A DNA stretch of 64,000 nucleotides from Hemileia vastatrix (taxonomy: Eukaryota > Basidiomycota > Pucciniomycetes > Pucciniales > Zaghouaniaceae): NCBI GenBank assembly GCA_030280995.1, contig JASXTE010000019.1:9163501-9227500 (forward strand), read 5' to 3'. The notes under the pieces were generated by a model. It was not told the DNA's origin. It did not search any database and saw only the letters and a list, made by a program, of their open reading frames with translations. Positions within the stretch are counted from its first letter, which is position 1. Each line of letters begins with the position of its first letter. Positions 1 to 11,479 of this stretch are shown here, in pieces. The translations under genes were made by a program, and so were the position numbers.

Positions 1-2288
1 TATCTGGATTACAGATCTGTGTGGACCAAAGAAAAGTTTCTGCTTTCCAAAATGTGTCAGCACCAACTTCTGTAAAAGAAATACAGAGTTTTTTGGGAAT
101 GTGTGGCTACTATAGAAAATATATAAAAAATTATCAATTCATAGCTTTACCACTTACCAAGCTAACAAGAAAAGATGTGGCTTATATATGGAATGAGGAT
201 AGTCAAAGAGCTTTTGATACATTAAAAAGATGTTTAATGTCAGCTTCAATCCTTACCCTTCCAGATTTTAATAAGCCTTTTGCTCTTTATACAGATGCAA
301 GTTTTATTGGACTTGGAGCTGCTCTTCATCAAAAACAAATTATTAATGAATAAGTTTCAGAAGTAGTAATTTTTTATATTTAAAAAACCTTAAGAAAAAG
401 TGAATTTAAGTATGGTGCCACTCAATTAGAGTGCTTAGCAGTTGTCTGGGCTTTAGAAAAGCTTCATTATTATTTAGATGATCAAAAGTTTGAATTAGTT
501 ACTGATTGCAGTTCTGTAAAATCCCTCTTAAACTTGAAGACACCAAATAGACATATGTTTAGATGGAAACTAGCTGTTCAAGAATACAGAGGTAGAAAAA
601 CTATTATTCACAGGGCTGGAAATTTTCATTCAAATATTGATATGTTGTATAGATTAACTCTTCAAATTGATGTATCCAATCCAGCCTATGTACCTGAGGA
701 TGATACAGTACATATACATGGTATATACATTGTTGATATGGAAGAGGAACTGTTAAAACTAATTCTGGACTCATATGATCAAGATTCTGATTTAAATAGA
801 TTGGTTACAATCTTGAATTATCCAAAGAATGCTTCTATTCAAGCATTGATAAAAACTATTCCTCCAAAGAACCAGAGTGCTTTGAGTAAAGGAAAGATTT
901 CCATTGAAGATGGTTATATTTACTACAGGAGAAAACTGACCAATGTCATTGTTATTCCTCCTTCCATGAAAGAAACCATCTTAAAACTTTTTCATGATGA
1001 CATATTAGTAGGACATTTTGATCTTGAGAAAACAATTATCAGAATTAAAAACACTGCTTGGTGGGCTAATATGCCTGAAGACACTAAATTATATGTTGAA
1101 TCTTGTGATTCTTGTCAAAAATCTAAAAGATTGACAGGTAAAAGAGCAGGATTTTTACAACATATTGAAGCACCTGATGCTCCTTTGAAAATCATTAACA
1201 TTGAATTTGTCACTGGTCTTCTTTTAGCAGGTAAAGACAGTTATAACTCTTGTTGGGTAATAGTGGATAGATTCACCAAAATGTGAAAATTTAGTCCCAC
1301 CCACAAAGATGTATCCACAAAATAATTAGCTTTCTTATGGTGGTCTTACATGTTTAATATTGTTTGGTTTCCAAAAGACATTATCTCTGATAGAGATCCA
1401 AAATTTACATCTGAGTTTTGGACTTCTTTGATGGATATTTGTGGCTGTGAGTTATAATTGTCTACAGCTCACCATCCTCAGACTGATGGTCTAGCTGAAA
1501 GAATGATTCAAACTCTGGAAGATATGATTAGAAGGTATTTTGCCTTTGGTTTAGAATATAAAGATAATGACAGATTTACTCATGACTGGTTCACTCTATT
1601 GCCTGGTCTTGAATTTGCATATTATAGCACTGTTCATTCTGTCACTGAGAAAAAGCCTTTTGAGCTTTGGTTAGGTTATGTCCCAAACACTCCTGCTAAA
1701 ATTCTCAATAATAAATTACCTAAGTTGGAATTACATCCCAGTGTAAAATCTTTTATGAAAATGCAACAGCTATGCAGAAAACATGCTCAAAGCTGTATTG
1801 ATAAAACATTTGAATATGAAAAGAAAAGATGGAATAAATCCCATGAAGAATACACATTTAACAAGGGTGATGAAGTGTTGATATCTACTATCCATTTCAA
1901 TATAAAAGGAAACAAAAAATTAAAATATCCTTTTGTGGGACCCTTTGTTGTTAAAAGAATGCTTGGAGAAAATGCAGTAGAAGTTCTATTGTATTCTCCA
2001 TATGATAGGAAAAATCCTGTTTTTCCCATTTCTTTTCTTAAACCTTATTCTTGCAACTGTAACTTATTTCCCAAAAGAAGGGGAAGACCTAAGAAAAACC
2101 CTCAGGAAGTCACAGAAATTTCAGAAATTGATAAAATTCTCAATGATAGAATTATCACTTCTGAAAGAGGTACTGAATATATATTGAGATACAATAATAA
2201 ATCATCTGAACATGATGAATGGATACCTGGAAAAGAAATTTCAAATCTTCCTACTCAATTAAAAAAGCATAAAAAGAAAAAATCTTAG
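1..2288 (+). pseudogene. Ty3/Gypsy chromodomain element A1, pol 3' part
   Basis: This is the end of a Gypsy polyprotein: RT thumb, RNase H, integrase and chromodomain, with the upstream part outside the window. The RNase H Asp motif YTDASFIGLGAAL and the partner Glu in TQLECLAVVWALEKL are readable. The integrase HHCC finger lies near 1000-1130 (HDD, GHF, CDSCQKSK). Its core shows IISDRDPKF and HHPQTDGLAERM, but the first catalytic Asp appears as Glu (NIEFVTG; the sister copy B has NMDFGTD). A KRRGRPKK AT-hook-like patch is followed by a chromodomain at about 2130-2240 (YILRYNNKSSEHDEWIP). Reading is broken by stops at about 351, 379, 1284, 1324 and 1455, so the copy is dead. The adjacent purine tract and LTR confirm the orientation. 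Confidence 0.93.
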
Positions 2289-2308
2289 CATTTTTTTATT
2301 GTTTTTTT

Positions 2309-2320
2309 AGAGTGAGGGAG
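2309..2320 (+). other. Polypurine tract of element A1
   Basis: The purine run AGAGTGAGGGAG directly abuts the LTR start TGTCAGCC. This is the expected position of the plus-strand primer of an LTR retrotransposon. Confidence 0.75.
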
Positions 2321-3638
2321 TGTCAGCCAGGCTATACCAGGAGCCCAGTAAATGTTATGTCAATTTACTGGAACCAAAAGAGGGCGTAAAAATATGCATA
2401 TTATGTATATAAATTAATATTATATTGCATAATGAAACTATATAAGTATTTTATTAAATATAAGTAAAATAAGTATTATTTTATTTTATTATTATATAAA
2501 TTTTATATACATTTAAATTAAGCATAATAAATGTTATATTCTATAAATTATGGCACATTTGTATGTATTTAATAAATATAAATTAATAATTAATTAATTA
2601 TAAACATATATTATAAGTATAAGTATAAAATTAACTTATAATGTAATTAAATTAATTAATTAAATTTATATATTAAATAAAACCTTACATATGTTATTAA
2701 ACAATAATATTGGGCACTTTTTTGATTCTTAATTGTTTCATCAAAGTATTAAACAAGTTAAAACACTTTATTAAATAAATTATTAATGTTTTATTCTAAA
2801 ATTTAGTTATTTTGTTATAATAAGTATTTGTTTTAATTTAAAATAATTATTACACTAATAAAAGTAATTAAAATAATTAAATTACTCGTGTTTTATACTA
2901 AATTAATTAATTACATTATTTTTACATGTTAAAATAAGTTTATTTTTCATGTTTCATTTAAATTGGTTATTACTTAAAAGATTATAAGACCTGTTTTAAA
3001 TTAAATTAATTATTTTTATGTGTCTCAAACTTATTTAATTAATCACTAATTTTATGGTAACTTTTTGGGTTTAAATTGGTGGATATTTGGGCTCTAACTC
3101 ATGTGTCTTAGTTAATTGTGTCATATTTTCCCTTACATTTACTCAACATTAGTTATTAGTTATAATGTTTTTATTATTCTTTGTATATACTTTATTATGG
3201 CGCTTCAGAGGGCCCCTTGCCTATATAAAGGCCTTGGGTAACCCCCTGTAGCCTTATCACATATTACATTCAACTTTAAACATATCTTTTAAAATATATA
3301 CAACACATTTATTTTATTTTTATTAGTATTATAAGTCTAATTTAAAACGTAAATAAATATTCTAAGGTTGCAGTAAGTCTATTAATCATAGTAATTGTTT
3401 GCCTCACATTAAAGATAGTACTTACTTAAATAAATATATTATATATAAGTAAAACCTCTCAGTTGTGTCTCTCCCCATAAAAGTGTTGTTGCCTTTTCTT
3501 ATTTCTCTCTCAAATTTTCTTAAAAAATTCTACTTTTCATTTATTATAAGTTTCTATTTTATTACTTCATTCCTATTTGTTACTACTCTGCTTTTCTTTC
3601 TTCTCCTTTTTCACCTTCTTCTAGATGACCGGCTTACA
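2321..3638 (+). repeat. 3' LTR of element A1 (family A)
   Basis: It begins TGTCAGCCAGGCT and ends near CCGGCTTACA. The same sequence, diverged, forms the solo LTR at 22023-23570, which fixes both ends. It is about 1.3 kb. It holds a TATA-like box followed by a shared downstream block (GCCTTGGGTAA), and a pyrimidine-rich U5. The five bases after it, GTGTG, would be the target duplication, but the left partner is outside the window. Confidence 0.85.
3222..3230 (+). promoter_or_regulatory. LTR TATA box, family A
   Basis: TATATAAAG lies about 415 bases before the LTR end. It is kept as CTATAAAAG in the solo LTR at 23161, with matching flanks on both sides (CCCCTTGC before, GCCTTGGGTAA after). 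This points to the RNA polymerase II core promoter of the family. Confidence 0.65.
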
Positions 3639-4191
3639 GTGTGCAAGTTCATTTTGGAAATAACTTAACCTGCACTTTATTATATTATGGGGTACAGACC
3701 AACAAAGTTTTTCAAAGTCAAAAAAAACCATGTCAAAAAAAATTTATTTGAAATACCCTCCACTGCTATTTACCATATCAGGAGGTGGGGATCGCAATTT
3801 TTTTTCTAAGTCAAAAAAGTATTATGACAAAAAGAATAACAATACACTCCCCTGTTTTTTATTGAAATGGGGGCATAGATTGTCAAAATTAAAAATTTAT
3901 TGCATAAATCAGAATGTAAACAAGTCATATAAGATAATGAAAAACCCTAAATTAATGATATTTCAAGTAAAAATGTCTGTGAACATAGTCAATGAAATCA
4001 AACATAAATGTATACATGAACATCATGAGGAAAACAAATGTCCCCATTATTACCATTATACAACAAACGGCCTGATGGCTTGTTAATTTAAGTAATTAGA
4101 GAATCATAGATTACTTGTAAAATTTTAATTCACAAAATAAAAATAAAATTTGACAACCTATACTACACCCATACTTTTTTGTCTACCTAAT
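3639..4191. other. Intergenic, no recognisable gene
   Basis: AT-rich sequence between the A1 LTR and the first H3 terminus. A 118-codon open frame at 3730-4086 is Lys/Asn-rich and resembles no family I know. I see no introns or domain motifs in it. Confidence 0.5.
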
Positions 4192-4269
4192 AGGGGTATC
4201 AATGTTAAGGGAACCACAATAAGGGATTAGAAATTTTTTTTCCAGGATCAGACATTATTAATTGCAGAA

Positions 4270-4310
4270 GATCCTTATCCACTAGCCCTGGGGCTAGTGG
4301 ATAGGGATTG
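4270..4310. repeat. 41-bp near-perfect hairpin
   Basis: The arms ATCCTTATCCACTAGCCC and GGGCTAGTGGATAGGGAT are complementary with one mismatch around a 1-3 base turn. It sits about 80 bases inside the left end of H3. Confidence 0.8.
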
Positions 4311-5664
4311 CACAATCATGCATTTTCCCACCTCTTATACCCCAAATTTCATTCCTAATTCCTGATCTCAAACTCATCACATCCATGATTGATTTTTCAG
4401 AAAGTCACATGAAATAAAATTGCGGATGCCATCCTTATTTCTCTCTTCACTCTATGCTACTTAATTTTGGTGACACAAACATAACATTTTTTTCTATATA
4501 CACACCCCACCTGCTCATTTGATGGCAAATTCCAACTTCCAACTTCTCACTCATCACCTAAACCTTCTACCAACAGTCTTTTCTACCAAAAATAATGAAA
4601 CACCTCTCTACTAGGAATAAACTTTACTCACCTATATATGCTATCAATTCAACTTTATCAGCTGACTCTGGTATGGAAGACAATTTAGCTTATATGTCTT
4701 TTCTTTCAAAAAGCATTAAATCACCCCAAGGGGGACAAATAATTATCATGATCCCAGATATTATCTTGCCTCAATTCCTTAAATTCCTTACTTAAATATT
4801 AATAAGAGGATCCTGAACCTGCACCAGCTCTCCCCTCCCTTGAATCATAAAACATTTTCTTAATTGGCATACACTCTGTCATTATGTCAATCACCCTCCA
4901 ACATTTTGAAATACAACCCTTTAATTTTTTTTCATACTCTCCAAATTTTCAACTTGTGTGCTTTATTCACTTGGTTTGGTGTTTTTGTTTTTTGAATATT
5001 AATTTTTACTTTGAATTTACAGTGAATTTCTCTTTTTTGGATGTCTCATTTGTTTTCATTCACCAGCTCAACATAAAATCACATATTTCTGCAATTGCAT
5101 AATTTTTCACTGTCTCTTTTTTTCATTCATCTCTCATATCCTTTTCCTCCTATCCTCAAACATCCTTCAAACAATTTGATTTCATTTATTTTCTCATCTC
5201 ATCTCTCCAGGTAAGTCATTTTAATCAATTTATATTTTTGATTTTTTGTTTGATAATTATAATTTTTTCTGTTTTTTTGTTTTTCTGTTTCTGTTTTTTC
5301 TTTTTTGTATCTAAATTTTTTTAACTGTTTTTTTTGATTTTCAAGGTAAAATAAACCTTTTTTTCTCTCCCCCTTTTCTTTCTTTTGTTAGCTCCATCAT
5401 CCTACTCTTCATCCCTCCTTGGCATGTTAATTATCCCCCCTTTCCCCTATTTCAATTTTTTTGTTTCATGTCATTAAAGCACATACATTGCATATTTTTT
5501 ATGCATTTCACTCACTACATATTCAATTTCCCCCAAATTCCAACATCAATCTTTCTCACTCTATTTTTCCTACTTTTAAATCAAGGTAAGTTTCATCTCC
5601 TTTTTTCATGCCTATATGATATCTCTTTCTTTCTATGAGAATTTTATACTTAAATATATGTAGG

Positions 5665-6100
5665 ACTCTTATCTGGATAACAGTGGACTTACTAAACTCC
5701 TCTTATGTCCATTTCTATTATTACTTTTCAAGTTTTTGTAAAATTTTCAGAATCAGAGTTGGAATTAGGGTGAGGTTTATTCAAATCTAATTTCCTTTTA
5801 GCTGAAGAGGCTCCTGTAGGCTATCTTTCAATTCCCACAAACAGATTTGAATTTTTTTTCATTAGTTACTGAGATATTGACCTTTAAAATTGAGCTTTTT
5901 TTCCAAATCTCACTTTATTTATTTTAGGTTTTTATATTGCATAATTAGAGAATATGGTTTCTGAAACTCTTATCTGATGATTATCTAGGCTTTTATTTCC
6001 CTCTTGTTGGAATTTTAATCATCAATTTTTAAGTTGTTGTGCAAATTTTGAAAATCAGAGTCAGAATTAGGCTTAGGTTTATTCAAATCTAATGTCCTTC
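5665..6100 (+). repeat. Diverged tandem duplication, period about 300 bp
   Basis: ACTCTTATCTG...AATCAGAGTTGGAATTAGG...TTTATTCAAATCTAAT at 5665-5800 recurs at 5966-6095 as ACTCTTATCTG...AATCAGAGTCAGAATTAGG...TTTATTCAAATCTAAT. The second copy runs into the Tet-like fragment. Confidence 0.7.
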
Positions 6101-6108
6101 AGATCCAT

Positions 6109-6297
6109 GTGGACAAAACCAATTCTAATGTGCTTACTTGTAAGCTTTTCTGTAATATTGATCCTATTACTGGAAGACAAACTCCTTCACCAGCTCAAAT
6201 CAAAGGCCATGGAATTTACTTCCCAGATCAAAAATGTATAATGGACTTTGATTTAGGAAATGGGATTATTGAAGCAATTTGGAATCTTACTGAGTGA
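6109..6297 (+). pseudogene. Tet-like 2OG-Fe(II) oxygenase, C-terminal fragment (H3)
   Basis: About 62 residues are readable. They include NIDPITGRQTPSPAQIKG, GIYFPDQKCIMDFDLGNG and IIEAIWN. The same stretch in H1 (about 56240-56370) reads NTITGQPIPSPAKLK and GLYFPDHRCIINLGLGN. In basidiomycete Tet-like oxygenases this segment follows the iron-binding HxD motif, where a TG-containing turn precedes a strand ending in a GI-E-x-x-W motif. The HxD region itself is missing here. The fragment stops at the inversion joint near 6300. Confidence 0.65.
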
Positions 6298-6309
6298 AAA
6301 ATCTTTGAA

Positions 6310-6844
6310 AAATCCTGGTCTCCAACCAATCCCATACATGAAACCTCCAAGAATGTTTTTGTTGGATAAAGGTTGAAGAGCTAAGGCCATTTGATGCAAA
6401 GTTGATATATGATCTGATATTTTTTGAAAGGTTTCATTGATATTTAATTCAAAAGATTGAATCTCAAAAATAAATTGAGGTTCAAAATAATTAAAAACAA
6501 CAGCAACTTTTTTTTGTTTATAGTCTCATGTTCTTCATTGTTACTTGCCTTAATTTTTTATCAGTTATAGGCTCAAGAATAAAAAATTTATTTTCACAAT
6601 TTTTCTTGGATAACTTTTTTTTTGGAAGAAACTTGTTTTGAAGTAACTGAAGCCAGTTGAGCTGCCATTAAATTTGCAACAATTTTCTTTCTCTTATTGA
6701 ATTTCTACTTTGATTCAATTTCAAAAGAGATGATATTGAAGAAAGTGAAGAAAGGAAATATGAAGATATTGAGGTAATTGAAGAAAGGGATGGAGTTGAG
6801 GAAGACATTTCTTTATTTTTAGATGAGTGTATATTATCTGTCAT
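6310..6844 (-). pseudogene. Tet-like oxygenase, N-terminal fragment (H3)
   Basis: The frame starts at an ATG with a Ser/Thr-rich head (SSSTPSLSSITSISS), as in H1, where the head is SSDSSLTPLSSSLS. Near the joint it reads NKNILGGFMYGIGWRPGF, matching the H1 segment NFLGAIMIGLRYRPGF. The family usually has a G-W-R motif in this position ahead of the catalytic core. Several in-frame stops lie between head and core. It faces the C-terminal fragment at 6109-6297 in opposite orientation, so one gene was split by inversion or two copies were fused. Confidence 0.6.
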
Positions 6845-7917
6845 TTTTTTCTAAAATCAAAAGAAAAAAATCAATCTAATTGAAAAAATAATAAAAATTG
6901 GATAAAACTTTCATAAAAAGCTCTCCTCAAACTACCTGAAAGAAATAGTCTCATAAAGTGTCCCATAAGTGTCCCAAAAGTTGCCAAAAAATTGTGCTAA
7001 AATTTTCAAAAAAGTTTTCCAAAATTTGACAAAAAGAATTTCCCAAAAGTGCCAAAAAAAAGTGTCCCAATATTCCCCTAAAAACTCCCCTATAGGTACC
7101 AGAAAAGTGTCCAAAGGTTCTCAGAAAAGTGCTAAAAAGTGCCAAAAAACACATACAAAACTTTAAAATTCTCCTATATAGTTTACAAATCTTTTTCAAA
7201 GGTTTCCAAGATGATTTAGTGAAAAAAAGACCTAAAATAGCCCAAAAACACCTACAATTCACTGAGAAATTCTCAGAAAACATTTCTGAATGGTTTTAAC
7301 AAAAAAATAAATAAATAAGGAAAACCCACCTAAAAACCAGTGGAAACTTCTCAGAAAATTTTTCATAATTTTTTACAAATGATTCTGAAAAAATTTATCA
7401 AAGAAAAGGCCAAAAAAAGTGAAAAAAATTATAAACGACCAAAAAACACCAAAAAGTCAATAAATCAAGATTAAAAATGATAGAGAACAATAAAAAAATT
7501 AAAAAAATCAAAAAAAAATTAGAAAAATTAGAAATTAAAACAAAAAATATGATAAAAAAGAACCAGAAAAAAGACATTTCAATAAGAAATTAAATTACAA
7601 AAAATGAGAAAGTGACTTACCTTGAGAGCTGTGAAGTGAGAAGTATCAGAGCCAACAATAATTGATGTAAGTGAGAGAGGAAGAGAAGATGAGATATCAT
7701 AGTGATACAGAAACTTTGAAATGTTATGCATTTTCAAATGTTATGCAATTTCAAGTCTAGGAGCTGAACTAAAACAAATCAAACTGAGAAACTGGGGAAT
7801 TTCATTTCAAAAAATCATAACACCAAAAAAATAATTTTAAATCAGTTAAGCTAGGCCCTCGAAATGAGAAAGTGTGATTTGTAGTATATTAGCACACATC
7901 ACTTCAAAAAATTAAGT
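6845..7917. other. AT-rich spacer of H3, low complexity
   Basis: It lies between the Tet-like start and the small MITE that precedes the transposase end. Runs of AAAAGTGCCAAAAAA-type repeats fill 6970-7300 and create long chance frames on both strands. This is the position equivalent of the C-rich/G-rich block in H1, but it lacks the high GC. I see no gene. Confidence 0.5.
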
Positions 7918-8095
7918 GGCACCTGCTAGCAGCTGCCTATCCCTATAATCAGTTTTGATTTAAGAGTAAATTTGATTTGATGTTGTGCAAGCTAGTGTGC
8001 ACATTTTTCAGTGCACATTCTTTCCAGAAGAATTACAGCTGAATTGAAATTGACTTATATCAAAGATAGAGATTGGAACCTTCTATCAGGTGCCC
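7918..8095. repeat. MITE-like element with CTGCTAGCAG ends
   Basis: The left end GGCACCTGCTAGCAGCTGCC and the right end, read on the minus strand, GGGCACCTGATAGAAG form an imperfect terminal inverted repeat about 180 bases apart. The palindromic core TGCTAGCA recurs at 13525-13540, 22808-23031 and 24848-27471. Confidence 0.5.
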
Positions 8096-8110
8096 ATGTT
8101 TTTTTCTAGT

Positions 8111-9310
8111 GCATTGAACTGGTTTGAGATGATGAAGTACTGCTAGATTTTATTAGTGGAGGTGGATTAGGAATTTTATCTACATAAATTTCACTTCATT
8201 CATCCTTTAAGTTAGCAAGATAATTTTTCAATATATGACAAGTAGTAATCCAGTTCACAGAAACATTCATTTCTTTTTCATTAAAGAGTGTAGTCCTCAT
8301 TTCTTGAAGAGAAGAAAATCAGCCTTTCAGTTTCCCTATTGCATGCTCAATCCTAACATGAGATTTTTCTAGATGAGTATTGAATCTAGATTTTTCACTT
8401 TCTTCATCACCAGTCCCATGAAAATTAGGGATTAAATAACTAACATTTTAATAAGAAGATCTTTCTTGAAGATATTGATTTTTATTCAAAAAATATTGAG
8501 GATTTTTGGAAATATTCATTTTCTGAAAGACAGACAAATTGTGATGAGCACCAGGGGATAAAGCATGAAAAGCAATGAATTTCTTGTTGATATCACAAAC
8601 CAATTGAAGAGTAATTTATTACCTAAAAGGAAGAAAAGGAAAATATTAATATGAGATTTATTTTAAACTGTATGAGAAAAAAATATCACCTTTTTTTACA
8701 ATAAAAATACTTATTTACATCTCTGGAAGGCTTTTGAATCTTAGGTATGATGGTACCATCAACAAAGTCAATGAAGCCAGGAAACACTTTTTTTGCATCA
8801 TCTGAGAGTTACCCAAACTTTCTTCTTTATTTGGCCATGTCAGAAGTTGAGATTAAACAGAAATAATTGCAGTTATGACTTGCTTTTTATAAAGGTGAAC
8901 TGTTCCTTAACTAATATGGAAGAAGTTTTCAAGACAGGTTAATGTTGCACCATTATCATTTGAGCCAAAACAGAAAAGTGCCACAGAGACTTTAATATCT
9001 GGTTCTCTTTGAAGAAAATGAGAATTAATTTTTGAAAATGGAGCAATCTTGAATCAATTCAAGTAAAATAAGAAAACCAGTAAATGTTGTAAAAAACATT
9101 TGTTGAAAGCTACCTTCAGGAATGTTGGCAAAAACATCAAAGTGAAATTGAGGTTAGTTTTTCATGGAAGTTGTTCTATGATATAAGTAGAAGTTTTCCA
9201 AAATGTCACACATGAAAGCCAAGTCAATTTCATCATCAGAATTGGTATCAGAATTGAACATTAGATCAAGAGCTAGAGCTATAGAAGTGATATTAAGTTG
9301 ATTTTTGACT
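8111..9310 (-). pseudogene. PIF/Harbinger DDE transposase (H3)
   Basis: Reading down the minus strand gives an acidic N-terminal patch (FNSDTNSDDEID), then GSNDNGATLTCLENFF, LLTWPNKEES, then the first catalytic block GFIDFVDGTIIPKIQKP with NKYFYCKKR. A probable intron of about 65 bases lies near 8625-8690. After it come LQLVCDINKKFIAFHA and the block SPGAHHNLSVFQKM, where the second catalytic Asp is Asn. The final block RIEHAIGKLKG carries the catalytic Glu. Order and spacing fit DDE_Tnp_4 Harbinger transposases. Stops and the Asp-to-Asn change show it is inactive. Confidence 0.85.
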
Positions 9311-9748
9311 GAAAGTGGAATTTTATGTTAGTCAAAAGTGATGAAGATAAAGGGTTTATGTGTGATTAAGGGATTGATTAAGTTCTGGAAAGTCATATAC
9401 CTCACTCATAAAAATATGCCCTTAAGGATTACATGAAAAAAATCTAGGTGCTGGTGCTTTTGTTCCTATTTCTGACTAATCATGATGAATAAGGGAAGTT
9501 TTTTGATGTCTTTCTTGACTCAAAAGAAGATGTTTTTGGGGAAAAATAGGCTTTTGAAATACACCTGCTTAGGGAAGGTTTATTTCATTTTTATGGGGGG
9601 CTTGGTACATTTTTTTTGTAATGTTTATGTGGCATATTTTCTAAGGTTTGAAACCCCCTACTGTTTTTCATTTTAGAAATAAATATATATATATATATAT
9701 ATGTATATTTCTGCCTAGTCATCTTATTTAGCAAATAGAACCCAAACC

Positions 9749-10667
9749 TGTAACCAAAATTTATTTGAAATAATTTTTTTATTTTCAAAATTTTACAAAA
9801 AGTTGAGCAAGAAAGAGGGGGAGCACTTAAAGGCTCTAACTTTTTGGATGCTTCTGAGATCACCCATGTCAAGGGGTCTGTTGGTCTAGAAGTTTTATTT
9901 GAGGGTTATACGAGGATTTTAGGGGGTTTAATGGACTCTCAAAAACAAAGTACGTATTTCTTAATCTATTTGATTGTTTTACTCAAATTATAAGAGGTGG
10001 TTTGAGATATTAATATAATTTATAGCTTAGAATTATGTGAATGTAAGTACTAATGTTATAAAGTATAGAAATAATAGATATAATTGATTTATTGTAAATG
10101 TAATAAGTAAGTAAGGAATGAATCAAAAATTACAAAAAGGAAGGGCCTTTTATAGGCAAAATGTGAGAAAACAAAGACACAGAATTAACATCTCTTAGTA
10201 CAAGGGTATGAGAGGAAAAAACTTAAATAAAGAGAGTATGTGAAATAATGAAAGCTATACTAAATGGAGCGTCAAGGAAGATATCAATATTATTTGAAAT
10301 AAAAATTGAGTTCTCTTGATTGTCACATTTTAGTACAAAACATTTTCTTTTAAAATGTAGATTCAATGGTATTTAAATTTCTTAATTAAAGGATTTGAAT
10401 TTTTTTAGATTTTTTATTTTATTTTAATACTATTTTTGTTCCCTCTCATCTGTATTATTGGGCACGGTGTTAGGGATTAAAATATGTATGGGACAAGTAC
10501 TTATTTTTATTAATTATCTACATTACTTAGTGTACTTAGCTATTTAGTTGTAAGTAATACATAAGTAGTTTAATAATTAATCATTAATAAGGATTTTAAA
10601 AGGCATGGCTTCACCTCAGTAAGATAATCAATTATTTTACTGGGTAAGTCTAGTAGCCTGGCTGACA
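9749..10667 (-). repeat. Solo LTR related to family A (minus strand)
   Basis: Read on the minus strand it starts TGTCAGCCAGGCT and continues CCCAGTAAAATAAT, close to the family A start. It holds TTGCCTATAAAAGGCC, equal to the family A promoter block, and the distance from that box to the proposed end (about 400 bases) equals that in A1. The far end, GGTTACA, is inferred from that spacing. The flanks AAACC and ACCTA are not a clean duplication. No internal Gypsy sequence lies next to it. Confidence 0.6.
10147..10154 (-). promoter_or_regulatory. LTR TATA box (minus strand)
   Basis: The minus strand reads TATAAAAG within GCCTATAAAAGGCCC, the same context as in the family A LTRs. Confidence 0.5.
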
Positions 10668-10689
10668 ACCTATCTATTTTTTGCCTCAT

Positions 10690-10905
10690 TTAGAAAATTT
10701 CACCTTTACCAGGTAACAGAGCAATAATTCTAACTTAAATTATGATAAAAATTAATTATTAGCCTTATTCTAACCTCTAAGAAAAGAAATAGTGATATAA
10801 ATTTAAAACTAACTTTTACAGCAGGAGAGTGCAAGGGAAATCTTACTTTACCATAGTGGAGGGCAGTCACGAGAAAGAGATATTTCATATCTGATGATCG
10901 GATGT
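10690..10905. repeat. Dispersed repeat, copy 1
   Basis: The segment shares ordered blocks with 17610-17800: TACCAG...AACA...TAATNCTAACTT, AACCTCTA-GA-AAA...AGTGATA, ACTTTTACAGCAGGA and GTGGAGG...CACGAGAAAGAGATATT. It is diverged but colinear over about 200 bases. The family is not recognised. Confidence 0.55.
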
Positions 10906-11479
10906 ACTGGGTCATGTGACCAGACTCTCACATTTTTGGGGGATGAAATTCTGGTTACTGTGTGAAAAAATCAGCCAAAATAGTTGGCCAGCTTTTGAAA
11001 TACCTTTCTGCAACATTGTGCAGCATAGCAGTGGATATGTTGGCTGTTTTCATGTGGTGTGATTCACACAATGAACCCAGGTAGAGATTGGCTGTGGAAA
11101 AAGGCAAAAAAACAAAGAACAAATCTCTGAATATTTTCCAACTCCCTTTTAACTTTTTCTGAGTGAAGTTAAAGACCTAGATTTTCTATCCAATCCTTCC
11201 CTCCCCTCACTTCTCCTTAGGTAATATATACTATAGTTTGAACTATACATATAATGAGGCTGATTTTTATATGTAATTTTTCAGGAAAGGAATTCATTTT
11301 AGTAAATAAGTTAATTAAATATTTTGAACTTTGATACCCCTTATTTAATTTGATCTCAAGTGGATTTAGCATGAGAAAAAATATTTATAGGCCATTTTTG
11401 TGCTTATACTTACTATTATTCATATTCAAGCTCTAAAAAAGGAAGTGAGTGAGAGAGAGTGAGAAAGAAAGAGAATTAT
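10906..11479. other. Intergenic, no gene seen
   Basis: Ordinary AT-rich sequence. It holds a short GA run at 11447-11475 just before the satellite and no supported coding region. Confidence 0.5.

Larger units (their letters stand above)
4192..9660. mobile_element. Rearranged PIF/Harbinger-like element H3
   Basis: The left end reads TAGGGGTATCA. The right end, read on the minus strand, is TAGGGGGTTTCAAACCTTAG, which matches the end of H2 (TAGGGGGTTTCAGTTC). The block 4860-5220 matches the region downstream of the transposase in H1 (53370-53740) on the plus strand. The block 6310-9310 matches the H1 gene order on the minus strand. The two pieces meet at about 6300 inside the Tet-like gene, so both outer ends are transposase-side ends. 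A short frame at 4595-4795 (DSGMEDNLAYMSFLSK) may be a remnant of the transposase N-terminus in the plus-strand piece. The flanks (TAA and CTG) do not match, so it did not arise by one simple insertion. Confidence 0.6.

Noticed and set aside
3730..4086. 118-codon frame with His/Cys residues near its end
   Set aside because: It is Lys/Asn-rich like the AT background and shows no recognisable motif.
6932..7283. Open frames on both strands rich in Phe/Trp or Lys/Ser
   Set aside because: They come from an imperfect AAAAGTGCC repeat and are open on both strands, a sign of low complexity.
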